Translations under genes and position numbers: made by a program
In this document: piece after piece, positions 35,322 through 43,894 of the stretch
How the letters are laid out: each line of letters begins with the position of its first letter
How positions within the stretch are numbered: position 1 is the stretch's first letter
Assembly: GCA_021781745.1 (NCBI GenBank)
Contig: JAJXWH010000003.1
Coordinates: forward strand, 142,343-206,342
Direction: 5' to 3'
Length of the DNA: 64,000 nt
From: Bacillota bacterium
GTDB taxonomy: Bacteria; Bacillota; Clostridia; Clostridiales; Clostridiaceae
The notes under the pieces: model-generated
The model's database searches: none
The model's input: only the letters and a program-made list of their open reading frames with translations
Told to the model about the DNA's origin: nothing

Positions 35322-36168
35322 AATTTATTAATTCTGTATCTAAAAAATATTTAACAAGCCTTAATGCCACTGTTTTTCTATAAACAGCCGTAGACCTTTG
35401 ATCATTAATAGGAGTAATTTCTTTAGAGTAATTTCTTTTCACTTCCTCTATCAAAGCTTTTACATCTTTAATATTGCTTCCTATTAAAATATCTTCTGCT
35501 TCCTTTATTCTAACTATTTTAGGAGCTACTGAACCTATTGCAATTCTGATGTCTTCAATTCTTTCATCTTTCAATACTGCAAGCCCTACAAAAGATAATT
35601 TCGATATAGCTGAAGCTTTTCTTGCTCCAACTTTTTCATAATATACTTTATTAAATTTGGTTTTAGGTATGATTATACTTTCTAGGATTTCGTGTTTTCC
35701 AAGAATAGTTTTTCTTGGTCCAAGTATAAAATCCTTTATACTAACTTCTCTATAAGTTTTTTTACTTGTCAGTTTAAGTCTAGCATCTAACACATATAAT
35801 ATGGGCAGCGTATCACCAGCTGGAGATGCATTACATATATTCCCGCCTATTGTACCAATATTCCTTATGGCAGGTGATGCTATTTCTCTTATACACTCTT
35901 TTAAAACTTCTGGAATTTCTTTTTCCCATAAAAGTGATGATAAAGTGCATGCAGCTCCTATTTCTAAGTAAGCAGTTGATTCTTTAACTCCCTTTAATTC
36001 TTTTAAATTTCCTACATATAATAAGTCATTATTAAACTTTGGAAGAAGTGATGCCGCATTCTTATTTCGAACCATTAAGTCAGTTCCCCCTGCATAAATG
36101 ATAACATCCTTTTCATCTAATATTGTTAGCGTCTCTAGAAAATCCTTTGGTAAATATCCATCTACCAT
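35320..36168 (-). CDS. FAD-binding subunit of molybdenum hydroxylase (second heterotrimer)
   Basis: A 282-residue medium-chain flavoprotein. FAD loops IYAGGTDLMVRN and IRNIGTIGGNICNASPAGD are clear, and the CO-dehydrogenase flavoprotein C-terminal domain follows. It is the last gene of a Mo - 2Fe-2S - FAD operon, the reverse subunit order of the first heterotrimer. The start codon overlaps the 2Fe-2S gene by 7 bases. Confidence 0.95.
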   Translation of the reverse strand: MVDGYLPKDFLETLTILDEKDVIIYAGGTDLMVRNKNAASLLPKFNNDLLYVGNLKELKGVKESTAYLEIGAACTLSSLLWEKEIPEVLKECIREIASPAIRNIGTIGGNICNASPAGDTLPILYVLDARLKLTSKKTYREVSIKDFILGPRKTILGKHEILESIIIPKTKFNKVYYEKVGARKASAISKLSFVGLAVLKDERIEDIRIAIGSVAPKIVRIKEAEDILIGSNIKDVKALIEEVKRNYSKEITPINDQRSTAVYRKTVALRLVKYFLDTELIN

Positions 36169-36638
36169 AATCCATCACCTCTTTTAGCTGCCATAAGTAT
36201 AGCGTTAATTATCATATTATATCCTGTACACCTACATAAGTTTCCTGAAATTCCATCTCTAACATCATCTTCTGTTGGCTTTGGATTCTTAGCTAGAAGT
36301 GCATGTGCTGCCATTATCATTCCTGGTGTGCAGAATCCGCATTGTACTGCCCCTGCTTCTGCAAAACATTTTTCTAAAACATTAAACTGCTTAGTTCCTT
36401 TTAATCCTTCAACAGTTATAACTTCTTTTTCCTGAATAGAACCAATAGTTACTAAACAAGAATTAACTAATTCATTATCTATAATTACAGCGCATGCACC
36501 GCATTCTCCTTCACCACAGCCTTCTTTTGGACCTGTTATATCCAAATCTTCTCTTAAAAAGTCCAGTAATCTTTTTGTAGAACTTTCTTTTGTAGATATT
36601 ATTCTATTGTTTATATTCAATGTAATTATATTACTCAT
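36162..36638 (-). CDS. [2Fe-2S] subunit of molybdenum hydroxylase (second heterotrimer)
   Basis: A 158-residue subunit with both [2Fe-2S] sites: GCGEGECGACAV plus a cysteine in LVNSCLVT, and CGFCTPG plus LCRCTGY. It overlaps the genes on both sides (8 and 7 bases), so the three subunits are made together. AGGAGA precedes the ATG. Confidence 0.96.
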   Translation of the reverse strand: MSNIITLNINNRIISTKESSTKRLLDFLREDLDITGPKEGCGEGECGACAVIIDNELVNSCLVTIGSIQEKEVITVEGLKGTKQFNVLEKCFAEAGAVQCGFCTPGMIMAAHALLAKNPKPTEDDVRDGISGNLCRCTGYNMIINAILMAAKRGDGLW

Positions 36639-38736
36639 TTACTATCTCCTCCATTATCCATTCAGGAGTTACAGGTATTTTATTTACTTTTACTCCTAAT
36701 GCGTTTTCTATCGCATTTACATAAGCTGGTGCAGTTCCTACAAAAGTTAATTCTCCTGCTCCCTTTGCGCCAAACGGACCAAGGTCGCAAGGATTTTCCA
36801 CTAATTCATTTTTAATATTTACAACATCTTTGGCAGTTGGAATTATATAATCTGTTATGCTATTTTGCTTTAATATTCCATTCTCACACTCCATATTTTC
36901 ACATGATGCATATCCAAGTCCCTGTATTACTCCACCTTGAATCTGTCCTTCTATAATTGTTTCATCAATTGGAGTTCCAACATCAAAAACTGTATATATT
37001 CCAGTTACTTGTGTAGCCGCTGTTATTGTATTTACCTCTACTTCTACTACATTTATCCCCCATGAATAATCGGGATAAGCATCTCCATTAAATTTTTCTA
37101 TATCCCAAGGAATTAAATTTGGATGCTTATAGTCCTCTTCTATTATCTGAACTTGCCCATCAATCCAATTTTCCTTAAGTCTTAATGCAGCTTTCTCAAG
37201 TAATTTACCAACTACCATAATTGATCTTGAAGCAGCTGTTGGTCCTGAATCAGGTACTCTATCTGTATCTGGGTTTATATATAAAATGTCTTCGTAATTT
37301 TTATCAAGTACTTTTGCTACAATTTTATTAAATGTAGTTTGAAGCCCTTGTCCCATTTCAGTATTAGCTGCTAAAATCTCTATAATTCCATTTTCACGTT
37401 TTAAAAGCTTAACTTTAGCTTTTATTAAATCTCTTTCTCCGCTTCCAGTAAATCCACAACCATGTAGAAATATTGATATTCCTATTCCTTTTTTAACTAT
37501 TCCTGCTTCTTTTAAATATTTATCATGTTTTTCGCTGAATCCACTTATCCTTTCAGCTTTTTCCAGCATCTCTTTGAGTTTTACTTCATGTGCAAACTTT
37601 CCACCAGTACTGGTTACATCTCCAGTCTCTATAAAATATTTTCTTTTAAATTCTAATGGAAGACATCCTATTTCTGCAGCTACATGTGCCATATGTGTTT
37701 CAATTGCAAATAAGCTCTGTGGCCCGCCAAACCCTCTAAATGCTCCAGTAGGAACTGTATTAGTCTTAACTACACGTCCTTTAACTCTAACATTTGGTAT
37801 ATTATAAACTCCAGTAGCACATATCAAAGCCCTTTGAAGAACAACACTTGATAAAGTTGCATATGCTCCACCATTTAAAGTTATATCTATATCCATTCCA
37901 ATTACATCATTGTTTTTATCAAGATATGTTTTATATTTTAATAAAGCAGGATGTCTCTTAGTTGAAACAGATATATCTTCAACTCTTTCTAAGATTAATC
38001 TTACTGGCTTTTTAGCTTTATAAGCCGCAACAGCAGCCTGTGCTCCAAGTAATGAAGGGTAATCTTCTTTTCCACCAAATCCACCTCCAGTTGTAGTTTG
38101 CACTATTCTTACATTATCTTCTTTAAAACCTAACGCTTGAACAACAGCACCTTTAACATAATATGGACACTGCATAGTGCCATATACAGAAACTTTTTCA
38201 TTTTCATAAGTTCCTATGACTCCTTGAGTTTCTAAATAAGCCTGATCCTGATATCCTGTATAAAATTCTTCCTCAATAATTTTTGAAGAAAAATTAATTG
38301 CATCTTCTATATTTCCTTTTTCATATTCATATTTATCAAATACTTCTTTAGAGCTTCGCATATCAAAAGTAGGAGTACATTCTTCATATTCAACTTTAAT
38401 CTCATCTAATATTTTTAAAACTTCTTCCAGTTTAGGACCTATAACTAATAATATTGGTTCTCCTATATAATTAACTTCCTCATCTGAAAAAACTGGCATA
38501 TCATTCTTTATTATTTTTACCTTATTTAATCCCGGTACATCTTCTCCTCGGACTATATAGTATCCCTCTTTTAATTCCGGAATAATAATATTTTTTATAA
38601 AAGCTCTAGCTTTTTCTGAACGTAAAGTTTTAGCATATAAACTGCCTTTAAATTTTATATCAGCTATATATTTAGCACTTCCATCTACTTTTATTTTATG
38701 ATCTACTTTTGTGACAGCCTTTCTTATATCTTCCAT
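36631..38736 (-). CDS. Mo-binding large subunit of molybdenum hydroxylase (second heterotrimer)
   Basis: A 701-residue xanthine dehydrogenase-family subunit. It shows GGGFGGKEDYPS, TGAFRGFGGPQ and the active-site glutamate in FGAKGAGE near residue 665. It is shorter than the first Mo subunit (758) and only moderately similar, so it is a separate enzyme rather than a recent duplicate. It follows guanine deaminase and the purine permease on the same strand, which suggests xanthine or hypoxanthine as substrate. Confidence 0.94.
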   Translation of the reverse strand: MEDIRKAVTKVDHKIKVDGSAKYIADIKFKGSLYAKTLRSEKARAFIKNIIIPELKEGYYIVRGEDVPGLNKVKIIKNDMPVFSDEEVNYIGEPILLVIGPKLEEVLKILDEIKVEYEECTPTFDMRSSKEVFDKYEYEKGNIEDAINFSSKIIEEEFYTGYQDQAYLETQGVIGTYENEKVSVYGTMQCPYYVKGAVVQALGFKEDNVRIVQTTTGGGFGGKEDYPSLLGAQAAVAAYKAKKPVRLILERVEDISVSTKRHPALLKYKTYLDKNNDVIGMDIDITLNGGAYATLSSVVLQRALICATGVYNIPNVRVKGRVVKTNTVPTGAFRGFGGPQSLFAIETHMAHVAAEIGCLPLEFKRKYFIETGDVTSTGGKFAHEVKLKEMLEKAERISGFSEKHDKYLKEAGIVKKGIGISIFLHGCGFTGSGERDLIKAKVKLLKRENGIIEILAANTEMGQGLQTTFNKIVAKVLDKNYEDILYINPDTDRVPDSGPTAASRSIMVVGKLLEKAALRLKENWIDGQVQIIEEDYKHPNLIPWDIEKFNGDAYPDYSWGINVVEVEVNTITAATQVTGIYTVFDVGTPIDETIIEGQIQGGVIQGLGYASCENMECENGILKQNSITDYIIPTAKDVVNIKNELVENPCDLGPFGAKGAGELTFVGTAPAYVNAIENALGVKVNKIPVTPEWIMEEIVNE

Positions 38737-38840
38737 AACTTTTCACTTCTTTCAAAATAAAATATTCGTCTTATTCATATTTAATATTCTTCAATCGAAA
38801 ATAAGATTACTCCTATATAAATTTAACTAATTTATTAAAT

Positions 38841-38882
38841 AAAAAAGAGAGCCTATTCCGAATTTTGAAATAAGACCTCTTT
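38841..38882 (-). terminator. terminator of guaD
   Basis: Imperfect arms AAAGAGG.CTTATT / AATAGGCTCTCTTT followed by TTTTTTATT on the minus strand, just after the guaD stop. Confidence 0.7.
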
Positions 38883-38904
38883 GTCCAATTATATATAATT
38901 TTTA

Positions 38905-40182
38905 CTATATTTCTTTTCCACATACATATCTATTAATTATATTATTTTTATTTCCTAAATATATTAATCTTTCTATTCTTTCTTCTAAAGTTCCTTTATT
39001 AATCTTCCATAAGTTATCATCTTCAATTACCAAAGCATCAAATTCATAACCTTTTTCAAAACTTCCTACATTACCAAAAAATTTACCTCCACCTTTTGTT
39101 GCTAAATAAAATACTTCTGGAAGTGTTAATTGTTTCTCTTTCTCTTGAAAATGTATTTCTCTCAGTTTTGATATTTTAATTGCACACGCCATTACTGACA
39201 ACATGCTTAAACTTTCTCCTCCTGCTATATCTGATCCAAGTCCTATATCAATACCTCTTCTTAGCAGCCTATTAATCGGTGGTATCCCACTAGACAGATT
39301 TACATTAGAAGTTGGACAATGTGCTATTGTAACTTTATTTTCTTCAATCTTTTTTATCTCATCTTCCGTTAAGTGAACGCAATGAGCCATTATACTTTTT
39401 GTTTGCCCAAAAAGATTAAATTTATCATACACATCTCCATAGTTTGCGCATTCTGGATGCAATTCCTTTACCCATTTAATTTCTGATAAATTTTCTGATA
39501 AATGTGATTGAACTGGTATACTGCTCTTTAATGCAATATCACCTAATTCCTTCATTAAATAGCTTGTACAACTCGGAACAAATCTTGGAGTAATTATTGG
39601 CTTAACAAATGTATATTTTTTTCCGCAGTTCTCTATCCACTTAATAGTATCTTTTATGGATTCATCGCTATTTTCCTTTAATGTATCCGGACAATTTCTA
39701 TCCATATTAACTTTTCCTACATATGCTGATATTCCTTTCTCCTCAATAAGATTCATTAATATTTCTGTAGCTTCAGAATGAATTGTTGCAAAAATAACCG
39801 CTCTTGTAGTTCCCTCACTATATAGCTCATCAACAAATTCTTTGTATACTTTTGTGGCATAGGATATATTATTGAATTTAGCTTCTTCAGGAAAAGTATA
39901 AGTCTCAAGCCAAGGTAAAAGCTCTTTATCATATCCAATTCCCTTTATAGCAAATTGAGAAGCATGAGTATGCAGATCTATAAATCCAGGAATTATTAGT
40001 TTATCTCCATAATCTTTAATATTTATATTTTTATATTTTTCTGGTAATACCTCAAATACTCCTTCTATAACATTCTTTTTAACTACAATAAATCCATTTT
40101 CAATCATATTAAATGAATCGCAGGTTTCGGTATATATAATATTTCCCTTTAAAATTTTGATTTCATTATCATAACCTTTCAT
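38905..40182 (-). CDS. guaD: guanine deaminase
   Basis: A 425-residue amidohydrolase that turns guanine into xanthine. The zinc ligands lie in FIDLHTHASQ (two histidines), PVQSHLSEN, SIMAHCVHLT and the aspartate of GLGSDIAGGES. The last motif and the HCPTSNVNLSSG stretch are characteristic of guanine deaminases of this type. AAGGAG lies before the ATG. Placed between the purine permease and a xanthine-dehydrogenase-type operon, it would supply xanthine to the hydroxylases. Confidence 0.93.
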   Translation of the reverse strand: MKGYDNEIKILKGNIIYTETCDSFNMIENGFIVVKKNVIEGVFEVLPEKYKNINIKDYGDKLIIPGFIDLHTHASQFAIKGIGYDKELLPWLETYTFPEEAKFNNISYATKVYKEFVDELYSEGTTRAVIFATIHSEATEILMNLIEEKGISAYVGKVNMDRNCPDTLKENSDESIKDTIKWIENCGKKYTFVKPIITPRFVPSCTSYLMKELGDIALKSSIPVQSHLSENLSEIKWVKELHPECANYGDVYDKFNLFGQTKSIMAHCVHLTEDEIKKIEENKVTIAHCPTSNVNLSSGIPPINRLLRRGIDIGLGSDIAGGESLSMLSVMACAIKISKLREIHFQEKEKQLTLPEVFYLATKGGGKFFGNVGSFEKGYEFDALVIEDDNLWKINKGTLEERIERLIYLGNKNNIINRYVCGKEI

Positions 40183-40641
40183 ATAAAATCATCTCTCCTT
40201 AGTTTAAATAATTTTGCATATTCAACTTGATATACGTTTTTACTAAATTCCTAGTTTCTGAAAGCGGTACCACATATAATTATATGATTCTACTTCAATC
40301 TTATTTACTACTTAATTCCTATATTAATCTTAAAATTTCCTACTAAATATAAGTTTCCCTTAAATTATTATAATAATATTTTGTGAAGATTGTATAGATT
40401 AATCATTAATTATATTTAAATGTTTCAAGAAACCTAAGGAGATCAATACATTTGTATTGGCTCATAGATAAAACGTTTTTCTTCTATAATAATATATTAG
40501 TAATTAAATACCCCTTTGTATTAATTACTTTTTCATAATTATTTTCAGTATATATTAAACGAATATTTTGCTAAAAAAGCCATCACATTTTAAAATGTGA
40601 TGACCTCTTTGCCAAATAAAATTTAGCATAACTAAATTCAT
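40183..40641. other. gap between guaD and the purine permease
   Basis: About 459 bases without a gene. It contains the permease terminator at the right and, 70-110 bases upstream of guaD, a minus-strand leader with CATATAATTATATG (a palindrome) followed by GTGGTACCGCTTTCAGAAAC. It looks like a regulatory leader but does not fit the purine riboswitch core. Confidence 0.5.
40573..40602 (-). terminator. terminator of the purine permease gene
   Basis: A 22-base perfect palindrome (arms CATCACATTTT/AAAATGTGATG) followed by GCTTTTTTAG on the minus strand. Confidence 0.85.
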
Positions 40642-42003
40642 TTATATAATCATACCTGTAGAATCGCTTTCTGAAGCTTTCACTTCACTATCAGTTTCCT
40701 TATTACCATAATTTAAAAATGCATTAAGAATTACAGCAACAACAGAAGCTGAAACTATACCACTACTAAAAATTGACTTAAAAATTGTTGGTGTATTATC
40801 AAGTAAATTAGGTACAGCAGTGATTCCAAGTCCTATACCAATAGAACAAGCAACTACAAGCATGTTTGAGCTCTTATTAAAATCTACTTTTGAAAGCATT
40901 TGAATACCTGCTACTGCAACCATTGCGAACATTATAGTTGTAGCTCCCCCTATAACAGGTTGAGGAATAATAGTAGCTAAAGCTGCAAATTTAGGAATTA
41001 AGCCTAGTGCAACAAGAATAATACCAGATGCAACTACAACAAAACGGCTTTTTACTTTACTTAAAGATAAAAGTCCTAGATTTTGATTAAATGTAGTATA
41101 TGGGAATGAATTAAAAATACCACCTAAAATTGTTGCAATACCTTCAGCTCTAAGTCCACGTACAATATCTTTTTCAGTAATCTCTTTTTCACACACTCTA
41201 CCAATGCCAAGAAATGTACCTGTTGATTCGATCATTACTGTTAACATAACAAATGTCATCATAATTATTGAACCAAGATCAAACTTTGGTAAACCAAAGT
41301 TAAAAGGATGAACAAAACTTACCCATTGTGCACTTCCTACTGCTGAAAAATCTACTTTCCCCATAAAGGCAGCAACTATTGTTCCTAGAATAATACCGTT
41401 TAAAACAGAAATTGCTTGAAAAAATCCTCTAAAAAATTTGTTTGATAGTAAAACAACAATCATTACAAATACTGCTAATAGAAGATTGGATATACTACCG
41501 AAATCTTTAGCTCCTGAACCGCCACCAATACTTGTAACTCCAACATTTACTAAAGAAAGACCAATCATCGTAACTACTGATCCTGTTACAACAGTTGGAA
41601 AGAACTTCAATATCTTCCCATACAGCGGTGCTACCAATACAACAATAATTGCAGCTACTATTATAGACCCATAAGCTGTTTGCATACCTAAATTTTTACC
41701 AACAATAATTAATGGGCCAACTGCTGCAAAGGTACAACCTAAAATTGCTGGTAACTTAATACCAATATGTGGTCCTATACCAATCGCTTGTAATAAAGTT
41801 GCAATACCACAAGTAAATAAATCAGCGGCCACTAATAGTGCTAATTGTTCTGGTGTTAAACCTACAGCACCCCCAATAATTAATGGCACAGCTACCGCTC
41901 CTGCATACATAGCTAGTACATGTTGTAATCCTAAAATAGTAAGCTGACTTACTGGAAGAACTTCATTTACTTTATCTTCTTTGTTAAAATTATTTTGTGA
42001 CAT
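40642..42003 (-). CDS. NCS2-family xanthine/uracil permease
   Basis: A 453-residue nucleobase:cation symporter with about 12 to 14 hydrophobic segments. Family motifs are visible: the N-terminal LGLQHVLAMYAGAVAVPLIIG, IGIGPHIGIKLPAILGCTFA (helix 3 region), MIESTGTFLGIGRV, and NSFPYTTFNQNLGLLSLSKV. The purine-type branch (XanP, PbuX, UacT) is likely because guaD and three purine hydroxylases surround it; xanthine or urate import fits best. A long C-rich ribosome binding region (AAGGGGGGG) precedes the ATG. Confidence 0.92.
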   Translation of the reverse strand: MSQNNFNKEDKVNEVLPVSQLTILGLQHVLAMYAGAVAVPLIIGGAVGLTPEQLALLVAADLFTCGIATLLQAIGIGPHIGIKLPAILGCTFAAVGPLIIVGKNLGMQTAYGSIIVAAIIVVLVAPLYGKILKFFPTVVTGSVVTMIGLSLVNVGVTSIGGGSGAKDFGSISNLLLAVFVMIVVLLSNKFFRGFFQAISVLNGIILGTIVAAFMGKVDFSAVGSAQWVSFVHPFNFGLPKFDLGSIIMMTFVMLTVMIESTGTFLGIGRVCEKEITEKDIVRGLRAEGIATILGGIFNSFPYTTFNQNLGLLSLSKVKSRFVVVASGIILVALGLIPKFAALATIIPQPVIGGATTIMFAMVAVAGIQMLSKVDFNKSSNMLVVACSIGIGLGITAVPNLLDNTPTIFKSIFSSGIVSASVVAVILNAFLNYGNKETDSEVKASESDSTGMII

Positions 42004-42646
42004 AATGCCCCCCCTTAATTTAATAGAACTTTTTAATAGTTATAAATGATTCAGGTTTGTTTATATATATTTAAATATAAATAAGCAGAAATTTTGCAAA
42101 TAGACTCTTTTTCTACAAATTTATTATTTTTATATTATCATTCTACCATAAATTTTAAAAAAGTCGAATGCTTTTTTAATTTTTTTATATAAAATTCGTA
42201 ATTTCACAAATTATTTATAATAAATTACAAATATAATTATGAATTGCTTTTCTGCTTAAATATCATATTACCCAATCCTTAAATTAATCTTTCTATATAA
42301 TTATAAATGAAACTACTTTATATAGGTGTTCCACTTACCTTTATAAAATATAAAAGGCGCTATGGATTTTTCCATAGCGCCTTTGCTATTATATATTATA
42401 TTTTTAATTTACGATATTAATGATAGTAGGAACTTTATTTTATAACTATCTTCTTTCCAACATTTCACTTCAAAGAAAGATTTTAAACATTATGATATCA
42501 ATAATACAAATTATATGATCCTAAATAATCAAATTATTTTGGCTTCATTGCCAAAATAAATTTAGTCACATTAAATTTATTTAATGTATGTATAATATCA
42601 TGACTTGATTGGATTGTCAATAAATTCATAATTATTATATTGATTT
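42004..42646. other. gap before the permease gene
   Basis: About 643 bases without a gene. It contains the terminator of the XRE-cupin gene and a hairpin at about 42536-42561 (arms TTATTTTGGC/GCCAAAATAA) followed by a weaker one. The promoter of the permease must lie in the left third; I cannot pick it out. Confidence 0.55.
42346..42384 (-). terminator. terminator of the XRE-cupin regulator gene
   Basis: Perfect 13-base arms AAAGGCGCTATGG/CCATAGCGCCTTT around a 6-base loop, followed by TATATTTTAT on the minus strand. Confidence 0.75.
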
Positions 42647-43183
42647 TTAGAATTGAGGTGGAGTTATAGTCGAAATAAATATCATTTCATCATCCCCAGT
42701 ATTTATTATTTGATGTGGAGTGGTACCAAAATAATAGATAGTATCCCCTTCCTCAAGAGTATACTCCTCTTCGCCTATCTTAATCCACATTGTCCCTTTC
42801 ATAACATAGGTTACCTCTTCCCCTGGATGAGTCATTGGTTCGCTGCAAGTCATAGCTCCTGGCTCTAATTTTGCCATAAACATTTCAAGCTGCCTGTCCA
42901 TATCTGGGCATAATAATTCATAAGTCATATGAGATTCAGAAAATCTTATTTTTTTCCTCTCATTATGTCTTACTACAGGATTCTTAACTTTATCATCCAG
43001 TAAAAAATAAAATACAGCTACCCCTAAAACTTCCGCAATTTTTCGCAGCGATGAAATTGAAGGCTCCGATAAATCTCTTTCTATCTGGCTTAAGAAACCT
43101 GATGTTAACTCAGTTTTTTCAGCTAATTCTTTTAAACTTAATCCCAACTGTTGTCTTCTTTCTCTAATTCTTTCTCCAATCAT
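42647..43183 (-). CDS. XRE-family regulator with cupin sensor domain
   Basis: A 178-residue protein. Residues 1-62 are a Cro/C1-type helix-turn-helix (LGLSLKELAEKTELTSGFLSQIE, with the recognition helix at LTSGFLSQIERD), and residues 105-178 are a cupin barrel (EEVTYVMKGTMWIKIGEEEY, EGDTIYYFGTTPHQI). Such regulators often control small-molecule uptake and breakdown (PuuR, SutR). I used the ATG at 43181-43183 after GGGGAG, not a GTG six codons upstream. The neighbour is the purine permease, so purine-linked control is plausible but not shown. Confidence 0.9.
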   Translation of the reverse strand: MIGERIRERRQQLGLSLKELAEKTELTSGFLSQIERDLSEPSISSLRKIAEVLGVAVFYFLLDDKVKNPVVRHNERKKIRFSESHMTYELLCPDMDRQLEMFMAKLEPGAMTCSEPMTHPGEEVTYVMKGTMWIKIGEEEYTLEEGDTIYYFGTTPHQIINTGDDEMIFISTITPPQF

Positions 43184-43356
43184 AATAAAATCTCCCCTCA
43201 CGTTTTATAAACTCATTTTATTTCCATATTATTATCTATTAGCTTATGCGAATAGTCAATAATTCAAAGCTACGTTCTTCCTCTTGAATACTTTTCCTCA
43301 AACATAAGAATTATTGAATAATCTTTTTCACAAATATAATAATTTATTATTACATA

Positions 43357-43397
43357 TAAAAAAAGCCGTAGTACAACGTACTACGAAAGGCATTTTT
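43357..43397. terminator. bidirectional hairpin terminator
   Basis: Arms GCC...GGC with an inner CGTAGTA/TACTACG stem; A run on the left and T run on the right give terminator form on both strands. Confidence 0.65.
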
Positions 43398-43642
43398 AAA
43401 AGAATCTGATAACCATGCCACTTTGAGTTTGTACATAAAACATTTAAATTTGTGTTTTGCCCCTCACTTTGCCCCTTATAAAGTAACATTATTTAGGAGA
43501 TAATAAGACTAAAGTTTTCCAAGGTGTTACTATTGGAAATTATTTTGTTAAAATTTTCTTGACTATAAATACCTTATATTTTTTAATTTTATAAACTTGC
43601 AGCAAAACTAATATTAATTCAAAAATATTAATTATTATAAAA

Positions 43643-43682
43643 ACTCATAATGTTTAATATTAGTTTCCACATTATGAGTTCT
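43643..43682 (-). terminator. terminator after the 12-codon mini-ORF
   Basis: Arms AACTCATAATGT/ACATTATGAGTT around a 15-base loop, followed on the minus strand by TTTTTATAA. Confidence 0.75.
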
Positions 43683-43700
43683 TAAAACTGAATTTCTATT

Positions 43701-43739
43701 TTACTTCGTTGCAAACTCTTTAATTTTTATTGGTACCAT
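43701..43739 (-). CDS. 12-codon mini-ORF (leader peptide or gene remnant)
   Basis: The minus strand reads AAAGGAG, seven bases, then ATG and MVPIKIKEFATK with a TAA stop. A terminator hairpin follows about 20 bases later. The excellent ribosome binding site on such a short frame suggests a leader peptide in front of an attenuator, or the preserved start of a lost gene. Confidence 0.35.
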   Translation of the reverse strand: MVPIKIKEFATK

Positions 43740-43828
43740 AATTATCTCCTTTGTATTTTTATTAACACCCAGCAGTGCATTCTTATCTTATTATGTAAAT
43801 TTTATAGTATTGAAAAATAATTTTAAAA

Positions 43829-43866
43829 TAATCGCCCGGTCGATCAATGAATTAAGCGGGCGATTA
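43829..43866 (-). terminator. terminator after the AlbA_2/AAA gene
   Basis: Nine-base arms AATCGCCCG/CGGGCGATT in otherwise AT-rich DNA, followed by ATTTTAAAATTATTTTT on the minus strand. Two more partial copies of the arm sequence (GCGGGCG, GCGAGCG) lie between it and the stop codon. Confidence 0.7.
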
Positions 43867-43894
43867 AAGCGGGCGGTAAGCGAGCGATAATTTT

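Larger units (their letters stand above)
43184..43894. other. gap at the border of the defence island
   Basis: About 711 bases without a normal gene. It holds three hairpin terminators, a 12-codon mini-ORF and a short open reading stretch on the minus strand (about 43390-43490) that may be a gene relic. Confidence 0.6.

Noticed and set aside
40240..40300. Purine riboswitch before guaD
   Set aside because: The start CATATAAT is there, but the conserved GTTTCTACC core and closing stem are not, so I only list it as an unexplained leader.
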